Assembly (NCBI GenBank): GCA_033064195.1
Contig: JARBJD010000113.1
Coordinates: 124,001 to 188,000 of the forward strand
Direction: 5' to 3'
DNA from: Blattamonas nauphoetae
Lineage: Eukaryota; Preaxostyla; Oxymonadida
DNA length: 64,000 bases
Positions within the stretch are counted from its first letter, which is position 1; the number at the start of each line of letters is the position of its first letter. Shown here one piece after another: positions 1 to 11,400 of the stretch. The position numbers and the translations under genes were made by a program. The notes below the pieces were generated by a model that worked only from the letters and a program-made list of their open reading frames with translations, was not told the origin of the DNA and did no database searches.

Positions 1-1612
1 GAACGAGCAGTTTGTAATTGACACAATCTGGTTGTTGTTTCCATTTGTGCTCAGGAACGCCCCTCCTCCACTTTCTGTCTGCCAGAGATCGTTTTGAATT
101 CACAGCCAGTAGACACATACATTGTCGATGCTCCTTCCATTGTGATCATACTTGCCGAGGTCAATGTGAGCGACGACAACGCAATAGTGCTCAATTCAAT
201 GTTCCCTCCCGTTTGAGTGAGAAGAGATGACGACGACGAGAAGCGAACAGCGAAATCGAACACGGTTCCTGATAGTGCGAGTCTCCCTCCTTCAATCTTG
301 AACAGCGACGCCGTGTGAGCGGCTGAGGGAGGGTCGTGATTGTCACTGTGCTGGAGAGGGTCAGTGTGCTTCCTTTCACAACGAGCAGAGACTGTGAGAG
401 CGATGAGGGAAGTGTGATGTCAATCGACGACAAAGTGAGTGAGCCAACTTCCACAATTATCTGTCCATCAGATTCAAAAGCAGTGATGCCTCAGAAGACG
501 AAGAGATCGACGCACCTGTCTCAGGGCATTCGAGAAGAGTTGAGAGAGTGATGTTTGAGCCCAGGCTGATTTCGGTCTTCGTGTGAGTGAGCAGCGAGAA
601 GGCGAAATCGAGTGACGAGCAAGGAAGACGCTCCTGACCACACTTTCCATGATCCCAGAACCCTTCCGACATAAACACAGCTCCATTCGTGTGTGGATAC
701 AAATGATACCCAAGCGGTCCGATGTTCGTCGTGTTTATCGAATCTGACCAAAAACTTGCTCCAACTGAGCTTTAGTCATCGTGGTGTTCGTCCCAATCAG
801 ACTCGTCCAATCATCAGAAATGACAGCTCCCACAACTTGTCCCTCCAGAAACACTTCATGACTTCCAGTCATCCCAGCTGTGCTGATCGACACACTCTTC
901 ATCACAACATCCCCAGACGAGAACGATTCGCGAGAGATGAAAACACTCTTCAGCGACAGTATCCACGCTCCACTCATCTTGACGAAGCTGCTGGTTCCAG
1001 AGAATGAAGGAGGGACGAATTCGACGCATTCGGGACGAAGAGATCCACCTTTCACATCGAAGAACGACTTCTGCCGAGATACTCCAATCTGTGAAGCTGT
1101 TTCTGTGAAGCCGAGTGAGGTGAGCGAGAGAGAGCCATCAGTAAGATGAGCAAAGCTCTGAGCGGTCGATTGCATGACCATCAGCGAACGTGCTGAACCC
1201 AACCCAGTGACAGTGATGGTCTTCTTGCTGGTGATGGAGAGAGCGATTGACACCCGACACTTGTTGACCAGCAGAACTGCTCGTCTGTTCCATCTTCTGG
1301 GTCGATTGGGATGGACGCTGCGTGAGGGAGAAAGACAGTTGATATGTCTCCATTGACTGAAGAACGCGGTGATGAACAGACGCTGAACGACGACGCGATG
1401 GGAGTGGTGAGGGAGACACTCGACGATGAATCGATGAAGAGCGACGAGGCCGACTGCCCAGCACAGTTTTCGAAGAGAAGACCAGAGAGGGCCAGAGTGT
1501 CGCAGGATGTGATTGAGAGTGCGACAGACATCGAGACAGATTGAACAACTGCTTGTTTCATCTGTCGTGACTCTTCTTCTGCTGCAGGTTTTTCCTCTAT
1601 TGCTTCTTTCAC
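1..1612 (-). pseudogene. decayed beta-helix surface protein, 3' end beyond window
   Basis: Minus-strand reading gives stretches of Ser/Thr-rich beta-helix rungs in changing frames, for example the piece at 735-1253 and the piece at 1181-1612. The segment read at about 590-700 has a 'YPHTNGAVFMSEG' block, then Cys-Gly and Cys. This matches the 'YPFASGAVHVSDG' block of the larger beta-helix gene at 48.9-51.6 kb, so the family call rests on an internal paralogue. At least three frame changes separate the pieces, and no signal peptide or membrane segment is left, so this looks like a broken host gene. The gene runs past base 1. The family is probably surface or secreted. No function can be assigned. 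Confidence 0.6.
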
Positions 1613-2479
1613 GTCTACGACTGAGAAAATGTGATATTTTTGGACGCAGTTCAGTTTGACATCAGTGAAACTGGAATTCCTAAAAAGAAAGATAGAACCG
1701 AGTTTTTTTCACTTTCTTAATGAGTCGGGGGAGGAGATTGTACATTTGGTATCTTGTATTCTCCAATCGGGTGCGACTGACAGTGGATCGATGATATCTT
1801 CGTTTCTGAGCAACAATAAGAAAGAAAAGTGATGTGATGAATAAAGAATGATGCATGATACCAAAGTCTTCACAGATAATAGTGACAAATAAGCAGATTC
1901 GCTCGTTCGAAACGAACAAAGTTGAGCCTTGTGATTTGCTTTCGATCTGAACCTTCCCAACAGCTGGAATAGCTGCAGTTGGTGATTATCAAGTCCGTAT
2001 CTTCCGTCTCTGATAGTTGGGCTTGCAAAAACGCTATCAGACGAGACAGCTTTGAGGAAGACGAGGGAGAGGTTGGATCTGCGTGTATTCTAAAGAACAA
2101 TGAGAAGGTGGCAGAAAAAGAGAGAAATAAGCGTCTCAAATGCATGAATAAGGTAGAGAAGAATATAGTGAGACTATTGAGCTCTAAATATTCATAAAGA
2201 TGGTGATCAAGATGTGCATTGCACAAACAAAAGAAATGAGGCTATCAAACGGTTTCAGGAAGATTCTCTGGACATGTAGTTTTGCCGAGTTTCGACTTTT
2301 AGGGAAATAGCTCACAATTAAAAGATATATCGAGATCTGACCCTTTGAAGTTTTTTGAACTGACACTGACCGACACTTTTGGCCGGTCAGACAAGCCTAT
2401 TCAGTCCCTTGTTGTCAATCTTTTTGGGAACAGATAAAGTTGTTTTTGATTTATTCTGTTTGGTTTTTCCTGATTGGAT
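1613..2479. other. no supported gene
   Basis: AT-rich stretch with only short, mutually inconsistent reading frames on both strands. A minus-strand frame at about 1930-2110 is rich in Ser, Leu and acidic residues but has no start, splice signals or recognisable domain. A small hairpin (7-base stem, CTGACCG/CGGTCAG) lies near 2366-2391. Nothing else stands out. Confidence 0.4.
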
Positions 2480-2790
2480 CTGCCACCCATTGTTTCCTTA
2501 CACGTCACCAGGGATATCTCACTTGTTGAAGGGCACTGGTTTGTTGTAGAAAGCTGGGCTTGGTCTGGACTGCCAGTTTGTGCATGTCGAGGGAGGGGGC
2601 GAGGTGGAACAAGCTGCGTTCTTCATCGAGAACACCGAAAAGACTCTCTTTGCTGTTGAGCTGTTCAAATATCTGCGCCTGATCGGCCACCCTCCGAACA
2701 CCATCTCCATCCTCACGCCATTCAACGGACAGCGCTTCGAAAGAAGCATTCTTTCAAAGTATTTTCTCTTTCTGAATCTCATTTATTGAA
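2480..2790 (+). pseudogene. remnant of Aquarius-type SF1 RNA helicase
   Basis: In the frame of the ATG at 2580 the translation reads 'AGLGLDCQFVHVEG', an acidic stretch, 'AVELFKYLRLIGHP' and 'ISILTPFNGQ'. This follows the order of the C-terminal helicase region of Aquarius (intron-binding protein 160), where known proteins read roughly 'ANAGL..', '..EAEYVV..MY..LLGYP', 'ISILTTYNGQ'. An in-frame TAG just before 'KAGLG', the lack of the upstream helicase motifs and the stop at 2787-2789 show that only a fragment is present. Aquarius is a spliceosome helicase. This copy is too short to work. A UPF1-like helicase is the other option, but the spacing fits Aquarius better. Confidence 0.55.
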
Positions 2791-2995
2791 ATTAGTTTGT
2801 TGTTTTCCTCTTTGAGGAGGTTTGAATCTTAGAGCCGAGTTTTTCGGTTCATTACGCATATATTCTGTTTTCGCTTCATTTTTTGTGACAACAAAACTTG
2901 AAACATCACGCTGAATGAACATATCCCCATAACAGCAAATGATGACGAACAAAATCGAAAACAAGAGCTTGACGGGAGAGGCCAACCATACAGTC

Positions 2996-5323
2996 TCATT
3001 CCAACCACTCCAACAACTCCAGTGACCGAGAGCAAACATGCGTGCCCTCAACGAAGAACCGCACCATCGCCAGGTTATCCTTCATCGCGAGGAACGAACT
3101 TGGAGAATGCGGAGAATCCACTTCTTCTTTCGGCAGAAGCGGATTTTCGACACACTCTTCACATCCAGATGATCCAGTGCCATTCCAGTTCCTGAGAATC
3201 TCGTATTCGCTCTCCACTGTCGCTGGGTGGCGTGTTACACGCTTTCGTTTTTGCTTCACAAGTGCCAGCGCTTCTGACTTTGTTTTGACGTATCGCTTTC
3301 GAGCTGCTGAAATGTAGCCTAGCGCATCCGACGTTCTGATCCACTTTCCTTCCTGCAGTTCTCTCCCCATCGCCTCATCTCCGTCCAATCGATGTGTCTC
3401 CCTCTTCGAGTTGTTCAGACGCTTCTTCTCTTCTTGATTCGACTCGTACAGACGACAAGGCCAGCACAGAACCTTTTGTGGGCAAGTTCTACAGCATCTC
3501 AAACAGCGGGTACGCAAATCATCGTGGCACAACATGTAGATCAGCAGAAATGTTGCTAGAAACAACACACTCGACGGCCAGGCAATGACGTGGATCAGAT
3601 AATCGGTGAACAGAAACGCGTTGATCTGCGGAACAGCAGGACATCCTTTAATCTTCTTGACGGGGATCATGTTTGTGTCTGTTGTCCCTGTCGCTCCTTC
3701 AATGAACACACTCGTTTCGCTCCCAGAACAATACGAGCAATCAAACGAGGATGGCGTGATTGTGTCAGTCCATCCACTTCCAGCGTAGACATCGTCACCG
3801 TCCGTTTTGTGCTTTCGACTTTTGAAGCGACATGTTGTGAAGAGAACGGACACTCCCTCGGCTGCCAGGAGCGGAGCGAAGGTCACACTGCCGCCCGGTT
3901 GTGCGATTGTCTCGTCTTCGATGTGTCCACCGTTTCGCACAAAATACGTGCTTATGAAAGTCATTGTCGAGTTTGGTTGAATTGTGTCAAATGTGATGCC
4001 TCCTCCCCGTCCAGTTGTGACACATCCCTGGTACGTCGAATTATGCTGAATGAAATCAAATGTCCCCGAAAGTCGAATAAACACTCCAGACGACGAATAA
4101 GTCTCGGGAGAGACGGCATACGATCTCGAATGTTTGTTGTGAAGACCGACCAACACAATATTGTCCGTCCGCCCATAAAACACAAATCCATCATGTCCTT
4201 CCCACCCGCAGATGTGGTATGTCTTCACATCTGGTCCGATCATCACTGTCTGGGCCCCTAACGATAAAACACATGAGCCACCACTTCCATCAACTGCTGA
4301 GCAATTCTCGATTCTCGTTGAGGACATATCAAGGGCTCCTGTGGGAGTGTGGAAGAAAACCGCTCGACAGTGTTGTTCGTGGTACCAACGCTTTTCGAAA
4401 GTAAATGAGCACTTCCTAATTTTCAGAGATTGACCGTCAATCGAAATGAATGCTGTTGAATTGTGAACTGTGTTGTCCAGGAATTTTACTCCATCGATTG
4501 TGACAAGTTTTGGGATGTTGTCAATCGTTGCTGTTCGTGTTGTGGTACAACCTTCAATTTCGCTGTCCGAAACATACGCCGAATTGACCGCATTGAGATC
4601 GCAGAATATCACTCCGTTCAAAGGCGAATCTGAACAGAGAACAGAAACACGATGGATGTGCCAATCTTCGTGTGTGTGTTCTCGAATGCGCACAATGTTC
4701 CCAATATCCGACACTGAGATATTTTCAAATGAACTCCGAGAGACAAACGATTCGTGCGATGTTCCATTCACCGTCAGCGGTGCATTTCCAGAAACTATCA
4801 TGTTTTCCCACATACAATCCGAAATATAAACTAACGAAGCGCCGATCGTCCGCACCACTGATGGAAGTAGCATTGTCCCGCAACTGTTTGGTGACAGTCG
4901 TGTGAAGCCAATCGAACAGAGTTTCAAAGAACTCGATTCAACAACAAAGGGCGAGTCTGAAATCTCATCCGCAACAAATACAACTGAATCAACGTATCCA
5001 TCCGATCCATCATGGATTTTAATCAACGACGGCAGACCAACTGTTGACGTAATTTTCGACGATGTCAATGAGAATGATGAATTCTGAACCAAGAGCAAGG
5101 TTTCTGTTTGTGGAAATGAGAGAAAGACAACTCCATCATTCCCTTTCACAGAAATCCTGGTATCCACAATTCGAATTGGTCTGTCCACCACCGAATTTTG
5201 TAGAAGTTGATATGATATGCTGGGAGGAAGAGTATGGTCCACGCTGGGGATCATGAATTGCGAAATGGACGATAACGAGTGGCTTTGGGAATGGAGAAGT
5301 ATAAATAAGAACATGTACGCCAT
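2996..5323 (-). CDS. beta-helix surface protein with one membrane helix
   Basis: Single exon, 775 aa. I start at the ATG at 5323 (MAYMFLFILL...), because a hydrophobic signal peptide follows directly. The upstream in-frame TTG is unlikely to be used. Residues about 30-530 are Ser/Thr/Asn-rich with repeating short beta strands and Gly-Gly turns ('GRGGGITFD', 'GGSCVLSLG'), typical of right-handed parallel beta-helix (pectin-lyase-like) folds. A hydrophobic segment near residue 560-580 ('VIAWPSSVLFLATFLLIYML') is followed by a Cys-rich and then basic tail of about 180 residues with no kinase motifs. Predicted type I membrane protein with an outer beta-helix. It differs from the receptors at 25-60 kb by lacking the kinase-like end. 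Confidence 0.8.
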   Translation of the reverse strand: MAYMFLFILLHSQSHSLSSISQFMIPSVDHTLPPSISYQLLQNSVVDRPIRIVDTRISVKGNDGVVFLSFPQTETLLLVQNSSFSLTSSKITSTVGLPSLIKIHDGSDGYVDSVVFVADEISDSPFVVESSSLKLCSIGFTRLSPNSCGTMLLPSVVRTIGASLVYISDCMWENMIVSGNAPLTVNGTSHESFVSRSSFENISVSDIGNIVRIREHTHEDWHIHRVSVLCSDSPLNGVIFCDLNAVNSAYVSDSEIEGCTTTRTATIDNIPKLVTIDGVKFLDNTVHNSTAFISIDGQSLKIRKCSFTFEKRWYHEQHCRAVFFHTPTGALDMSSTRIENCSAVDGSGGSCVLSLGAQTVMIGPDVKTYHICGWEGHDGFVFYGRTDNIVLVGLHNKHSRSYAVSPETYSSSGVFIRLSGTFDFIQHNSTYQGCVTTGRGGGITFDTIQPNSTMTFISTYFVRNGGHIEDETIAQPGGSVTFAPLLAAEGVSVLFTTCRFKSRKHKTDGDDVYAGSGWTDTITPSSFDCSYCSGSETSVFIEGATGTTDTNMIPVKKIKGCPAVPQINAFLFTDYLIHVIAWPSSVLFLATFLLIYMLCHDDLRTRCLRCCRTCPQKVLCWPCRLYESNQEEKKRLNNSKRETHRLDGDEAMGRELQEGKWIRTSDALGYISAARKRYVKTKSEALALVKQKRKRVTRHPATVESEYEILRNWNGTGSSGCEECVENPLLPKEEVDSPHSPSSFLAMKDNLAMVRFFVEGTHVCSRSLELLEWLE

Positions 5324-5570
5324 GCGAAGGAGAAGAAGAGGATCCTCCCACAAAAGATATTTGTGGAGTCACGAGCCTTCCTTTCGTCACCTTTATTGAC
5401 CATGAGCCAGTTTAGAGAGAAAAAAAATCGCGTTCTAGAATGGTTTTAAGACTCCTGAACAATGATATGGACCTCCCACAAATCATTTGCTCCCAAAAGG
5501 GAGTTGAGAGTTATTCTCAGTTCGATGGAGAACATATGGAATCCACTCAAATGTTATACACACCCAATGA

Positions 5571-6044
5571 TCACCAGAAGATCCCCCAATCCATGTTTTG
5601 GAGACGTGGATTCTGTCCAAGGAATCTCATCAGGCTTTCTCGTCGAGAAGACCAATTCCAGGCGTCGATCCACTTTCTGTGCAGGAACTGTTCTGCCAAG
5701 TCCGCAAACCCTTCTGCACACAAGGTTTTGACGAAAAATCGTGCTGTTTTCATTTCGTCTGTTCCATGCCGCTTCCATCGTTGCATCGACTGAAGAAGGT
5801 CATCAATCACATTCTCAGACAGTCTTGCGAATCTCGGGTTGGCGAGCTGTTTGACCACGTGCAGCATCAGCCCATTTCGGTCGGCGAAGCCAAATGCAGA
5901 GACTGTCTTCGATGGTGGAGGAGATGACAGGAGGGAAAGGAGTGAGAAGGGATGAGCAAGAGAAGGAGAGAGAAGAGAAGGAAAGGGACAAATATTCTCT
6001 GAGACGTCGCAAATAATTAGATTAAGGGTCAATTCCTGAACCAT
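5571..6044 (-). CDS. helical-repeat protein, short or 5'-truncated
   Basis: Minus-strand frame of 157 aa. The part from about residue 47 ('TVSAFGFADRNG...LANPRFARLSENVIDDLLQ') is alpha-helical and resembles the armadillo-like helical family common in this genome, seen also at 6043-7194 and 33229-34254. Between residues 13 and 46 the translation is only Pro/Ser/Leu from a pyrimidine tract. This is probably an intron (donor GTCTCAG after 'IICD', acceptor CGAAG), leaving a short first exon. The ATG lies in the same CATG as the start of the plus-strand neighbour. No catalytic motif is visible. It may be the C-terminal part of a longer ancestral protein. Confidence 0.45.
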   Translation of the reverse strand: MVQELTLNLIICDVSENICPFPSLLSPSLAHPFSLLSLLSSPPPSKTVSAFGFADRNGLMLHVVKQLANPRFARLSENVIDDLLQSMQRWKRHGTDEMKTARFFVKTLCAEGFADLAEQFLHRKWIDAWNWSSRRESLMRFLGQNPRLQNMDWGIFW

Positions 6045-7194
6045 GTTGACACCTCAGAATCCGATGTCATTCTTGACAGATTTCAACATCACCCGTTCCT
6101 TGAAGTTGACATCAGAAGCAATGCAAACATTGGTTACCTGGATCCTGGATGGAAACAGTTTTGACGAAGAGACTGCAAACTATGCAGCGCGATTTCTGCA
6201 AAATTTAACTCCGAAGGCCATATCGACATTGAATATCGTTCAGCTCCTTCTTGATATGGTTCCAACGCCAGGAAGAACATGTGAGGGCTTCGTCAAATCA
6301 ATGCATGTCCTTCTATCCTGTGGGAATCGTGTTGTTCTTCTGACAACACTTCACTTCGTTCGAAGTGTCATCCATCAAGCATTTGATACTCTTTTACTGG
6401 ATTTTCTAAACTCGGGGTTTTTCACTGGACTCACATCTGACTTTCAGAAGCTCGAAATTCACTATAATTGGCACAATGTTAACCTCATTCGAATTGCTGT
6501 CTATTGCATTGCCCCTGTCCTCCCGTCAAGATTGAGTAAGACCTCGAAGCACACCAAACTTTCGAAGCATCAACTCTTCAGGGTTCTCCACGAAAAGATG
6601 GTCAAACCTCTCAGACCACTCCTGCTCTCCCTCTGTGGGCATGCACTTGAACTAAGAGACGAATCTGACGCCGATGATGCCTGCAATTTCGTTTCACAGC
6701 TCCTTCTCATCGCCCCTTTCCACGAACCCTTATTCGCCGAATTATCGTCCATCCCACTCTCATTCGCACTTTCCAATTGGCTTCCAACACTCACCCATCG
6801 ATACCTGAAGCGATACTTGTTGAGAGCACTGAACCGCACTTTGGAATACTGGGGTCGACTCGAAGATGAAAAAGTGCTCAGAAGCAGGACTCTCTTGGAG
6901 CAACTAGTCGCGGAAGGGATGGAGGATGGACTTGAGATCCATATCGCCTGGAATGATGCAGATGATAAGCAAAGTTTGGGATTTGCGTTGAAATCCACCG
7001 TCGAAATCGGATGGAATGGTGCTCTGGAGGGGATCCTTTCAGATGAAGAAGACGATGACGATGACGATCCTGATACCGATGACGACGATTGTGATGATAA
7101 TGGTGACGATGATGACGATGAACAAGAAGATCCTGAAGATGATCTTTCGTCCTCTGATTTGGATCTATTGGCCTTCGTTTTGGGTCTTCTCTGA
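6043..7194 (+). CDS. helical-repeat (ARM-like) protein with acidic tail
   Basis: Intronless, 383 aa. Residues 1-325 are alpha-helical with the order of conserved short blocks shared with the minus-strand protein at 33229-34254: 'TCEGFVKSMHVLL' here against 'SCSGFTESIIPLL' there, then a 'LLRALNR' type basic helix near the end. This suggests a lineage-specific family of armadillo-like folds. Residues about 331-365 are nearly all Asp/Glu, followed by a short hydrophobic end. ATG 6043 is the first start. MSFLTD at 6064 is an alternative. Function unknown. Acidic tails of this kind often bind basic proteins or chromatin, but that is only a guess here. Confidence 0.7.
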   Translation: MLTPQNPMSFLTDFNITRSLKLTSEAMQTLVTWILDGNSFDEETANYAARFLQNLTPKAISTLNIVQLLLDMVPTPGRTCEGFVKSMHVLLSCGNRVVLLTTLHFVRSVIHQAFDTLLLDFLNSGFFTGLTSDFQKLEIHYNWHNVNLIRIAVYCIAPVLPSRLSKTSKHTKLSKHQLFRVLHEKMVKPLRPLLLSLCGHALELRDESDADDACNFVSQLLLIAPFHEPLFAELSSIPLSFALSNWLPTLTHRYLKRYLLRALNRTLEYWGRLEDEKVLRSRTLLEQLVAEGMEDGLEIHIAWNDADDKQSLGFALKSTVEIGWNGALEGILSDEEDDDDDDPDTDDDDCDDNGDDDDDEQEDPEDDLSSSDLDLLAFVLGLL

Positions 7195-7391
7195 TTCACA
7201 CACTGTTTGGCCGTTTCTACTCTGTTTCTTTTGACATAAGCTGCTTTTCTGCACTTTCTTTGTTCTCTTTCGCTTTTCTGGAACTCCAATTGAAACAACG
7301 GAGAGCAGGTGTCAAGTTCAGAGAGTTCTTCGACGTTCAGTTGGGAAACGAGGAAACGTTCGTCAAAGAGGTCGACCATGGGCTTGATCAA

Positions 7392-8262
7392 ATGAGCGAC
7401 GATCTTGAAGATTGGGGTATGCTTGAATATCTTCCTTTCTCTCTTTTTCTTCCATCTTTCCTCCAGAAAAGGAGTTAGAACAGGCTGAGAACGAACAAAC
7501 AGAGGAGGAAACCAAAACGGAGGAACCAGCGCCAAGCAAACAAGCTGGTGATTCTAAACCAGCTGATTCTCAAGCCCCATCCTCTGGTGCAACTGCTCAA
7601 ACAGCAGCGCCATCAAACGGTTTCATTATTCTTTTTCATTGAAGATTTCAGTTGTCAACATTGATCCATTCGGTAGTTCCACAGATGAGAAAGAACAGGA
7701 AGAAACTGTGATGCAGACACTCGATGCGTTCAATCCAGAGACTTTTGAGCAATTTGAATTGTTTGGAGAATTACTAGCAGCAAAACTGACATGTCTGCCC
7801 AACTCATCATTTTGATAGCATATTAACTTCAAATCTCCTTCCTGAATCTCTCATCTTCAATTCTCAGCGCTGAGGAGCAATAAATACTTTGTGGGGATGA
7901 TGAAGAACGTCTCTAAAGAAGTCTTCGAAGACATGAAGGTTCGCTCTCATATCCTGTTCATAACCTCACTCCCCATCACCAGATTGAAGCAATTCAGGAA
8001 ATGGGAAATCATTTCACAGTTCTGAAAAACGAGAAGATTAAGGCAACAAGAGACCAAAGGAAGAAGAAAGGTCTGATCTTGTCTCCATCCTCCCATTACC
8101 CCGTCTTCAATCATTCATAATCCCCCTCCTGCCCATCACTGTCCTCATTTCCCCTTCTCTTTCTTAGGTGCCGGAAAAATCACCGTGAAAAGCGGGAAAC
8201 AAGGCAAACACGATTGGGACGATGACGACGGTGGATATGACCCACTTGACGATCTCATGTAA
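7392..8262 (+). CDS. EIF3J: translation initiation factor eIF3 subunit J
   Basis: Six exons: 7392-7416, 7467-7619, 7652-7792, 7868-7938, 7983-8070, 8168-8262. All introns are GT-AG and phases fit throughout. The protein opens with 'MSDDLEDW' and an acidic, Ala/Pro-rich linker. It then shows the eIF3j core: 'FELFGELLAAKL', a helix with 'NKYFVGMMK', and a Lys/Arg-rich helix 'NEKIKATRDQRKKKG'. It ends in the family's typical acidic tail with Asp-rich 'YDPLDDLM'. In other eukaryotes eIF3j binds the 40S subunit near the decoding site and helps recruit mRNA and recycle ribosomes. Length (about 190 aa) is slightly under the usual 220-260. The 32-nt intron at 7620-7651 is unusually short. Confidence 0.82.
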
Positions 8263-8453
8263 TCACTTCATAATCATAGGGTTTCCTTTGAGAACATTCT
8301 TCGGTTAATTTGCCTAGAGACTTCCTGTTATCCAAGTTGGACTCTCCCATGCTTTTTTCTGGTTGGGCAAGAACAAGCTCGTGCCCTGTCTATTGTCATT
8401 GAAAGCGCTCCAAAAGCCTCTCAGCCGGCCTCTTGTAATTCCTACGATTTTCG

Positions 8454-11400
8454 ATGAGTGAGGAACGCACCGAAAACAACCCAGTCACACTCTTCCTCCC
8501 CCTCTTCGCTGAATCACCCCCACTCATTCTGTTTGGGCATAATCGACTCCTGAAAACCGTAATCTTGAATAATCGTCGATATCAGCCCAAAATGAAAGTT
8601 TACTCCTTTTCTCCATCAGAATTACCAAACATCGTCACTCTCTTCAGCTCACGTCGCCATCATCTATCCTACTTCGCAAGACGTTCCAAACAGCTAGTTT
8701 TATCGTTAAGCGAACAGAAGGATGGTATAATTGGAATGCCATGTGGGGGTTTCCTCGCCACAGCGAAGAGTACAAAAGAATCGGCCCTTTTCAGAGAATC
8801 AGCCATTTTCCGGGCACATATGATCTTGGCAGAAAGGTTTTGATCGTTTCCCCATTTGTTATGTTTTTTCCACGATCACATTTGCTGCATTTTTGAATTC
8901 GTTCTTCTTGGTCCTCCCGACGGTTATTTTCCGCTATCCACTCGTGATTTCAGGATCGACTCGCCACAAACAACAGAGCAGCCCTTCTTTCACTTGGCCC
9001 GTCTCACTACCTCTTCCATCCTCTCACCTTCCTCCTCCCTCGTGACACCCACCTCTTCCAGCAATACTGCAAAATGGCACCATCGCGAAGCGCATCTCAA
9101 ATCAACTACCTCGCTCGTCCAACCTCGTCCTCTTCTCGTTCATCGTCTCCAGCTCCGAATCATCTGAGGACGGGCTCAACACCGAAACGGGCAGATGGTC
9201 TGCGTTCATCGCAGAATTCGAGGATGATCTCATCTGGACGGCGTGTATCATCTTCATCTCCAGCGCAGAGCGACAGTGCTAGATCTGGAAGTCCTAACAC
9301 CTCTGAAACTGACACAAAGTATTCAATGACACAAATCCTCCACAGCCTCCCATCTGTCAAGACTCAGTCCTTCATCCAAAAGCCACTCAATGCAGCGCGA
9401 GGAATTGGAGTGCGTCTTGTTTCCCAGACTGATCTCCATACTCTCATCTTCCGAACAACACCAGGCAATCCGTCGGGATCGCACCAACAGAAAGGATTTG
9501 TTCTTCAACAGTATATCTCTAACCCGTTGTGTGTCAATGGGTATAAAGTTGATTTGCGCCTCTATGTTTGCGTGACATCTCTCTCTCCTCTCAAAATATA
9601 CTTTTTTGACGAAGGCCTTGTTCGCTTCGCATCTGATCCGTATTATCCTCCAGCTGTTGGTGAACGACGAAAACGACGAAGAAGACGCCGTAGGAAAGCC
9701 AAATCGTTGGAAGAATTGATGAAAGACAGCGATAGCTCTTCGGAAGTCAGCTCTGATTTTGAATCTGATTCCGAGACAGAATCTGAGGACTCACACACCC
9801 AACGAGATGTTCCACCAGAGAAGCAATCAAAATATTCCCATCTGACTAATTTCAGCATCAACAAGAAAAGGAAGAGCGAATGGCAACGACCAGGCAACGA
9901 ATTCATGATTCCTGCGAAGCCTGTCCTGTTCGACATATCAAAACGAAAGATCGTTGAAGATTCCTCCCTTCCAGTTGAACTTCAAACATATCTCCATCCA
10001 TCCAAACGAAAGCCTGTTTCCCGCTCAGGAGGCCGAGTTCAGAACTCCATTCCTGCTGACCTCCTTCTCATCGGAGATTTGGACGGAGATGGAACCAAAT
10101 GGACATTTAAACAGCTGTTGTTGTATATTTTCTTCGTTTTGCGTGCATCGCCAACTGTTGTCGTGCAGCGGATCCAGGATTTGATCATCAAGACGATCAT
10201 GACCGCTGTGCCAGGTTGGCTGCACCAAGCTCGCTCTACTCTCCCATACTCCTCGCCTTCGAGTGGCTTTGAACTGTTTGGGTTCGATGTCCTCCTTGAC
10301 GATACGCTTCGTCCACATCTGATTGAGGTCAACACAAGTCCAAGTTTGCAGGTATCTACGCTTTCACACTCACTCCACATCTCCTTCACTGATCTAAATT
10401 GACGTTTTTTTCGTTATTATTCCCTTTTTCATTCACTGTCTCTCGAACTTCTCACCGTCACTTTGCACTTCTCCTACAGGCGTCCTCACATCTCGACCAT
10501 CGTGTGAAGCAAGCTATGCTGACAGACCTTTTTAACATGATTGGATTTCCGCTCATCGGACGGCAGAAACACGCACCCCGCACTCGCACAGTTGGAAACG
10601 ATTGGAAGAACGAAATGCGAATAATGGGAGTGCGATTGGAGTGGAAAGAAGGCCAAAAAGAACAAGACGAGATGGAGAACGACAGCGACGATGAAGAATC
10701 GGACACAGGAAGAGAGGGAAGGCCACACACCAAAAATCACCCTTCAGAAGTTCCCAGAAGAGAAGGACGAGGAGCCACTCCGAAGCAACAGACACGGCCC
10801 GAACAGCGAAACCGTCCAGCACACGAGGAAGAAGGAGAAGGCGAGGAGGACAACGATTACGACTCGAATTCGGACAATTTCGAAGACGATTCGAACCAAC
10901 CCACGTTTTCACAACAATCCTCCGTCTTCCCGTTCTCTCGTTCTTCCATTCGTGGTTTTGCATTTCCTGTCAGTTTGGACAACATCAACGAGAAGAACAG
11001 TTCGTCCTCTTCGTATCGAGCAGCCAGCGCAGGCAGAGCGAGTGGAGTTGTGATGGGAGCGAGGCAGAGTCGGGACTTGAGTGATTGGAGTGTCGGTTCA
11101 GATCAGAGTCAGCGACGAAGGAACAGCGACAGTTCTGTTCTCCCACGCACACCAGCCACTCCTCGTCGCTCATCATCATCGAAACGACGATCAGGAAGAA
11201 AACAGACTCCAAACAAGACGAAACGGAAGACGAAGGAGACAGCTTCCAAATCCAAAGATCAAAATCTCGAACGCGCCCAAATAGGCACCAACGACACTCG
11301 AAACTTGCCCCGATTGTATCGCACGAAAAGCGTGGGCTTTGTGACGTCGTGGCAGTCGAGCCATTCCACAGGAAGGGCAGGAACAGCTCCGGTTGGGATG

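Noticed and set aside
6570-7535. 321-codon minus-strand frame rich in Ser
   Set aside because: Mirror of the acidic tail and helices of the plus-strand gene at 6043-7194. Low complexity and it crosses the next gene's start.
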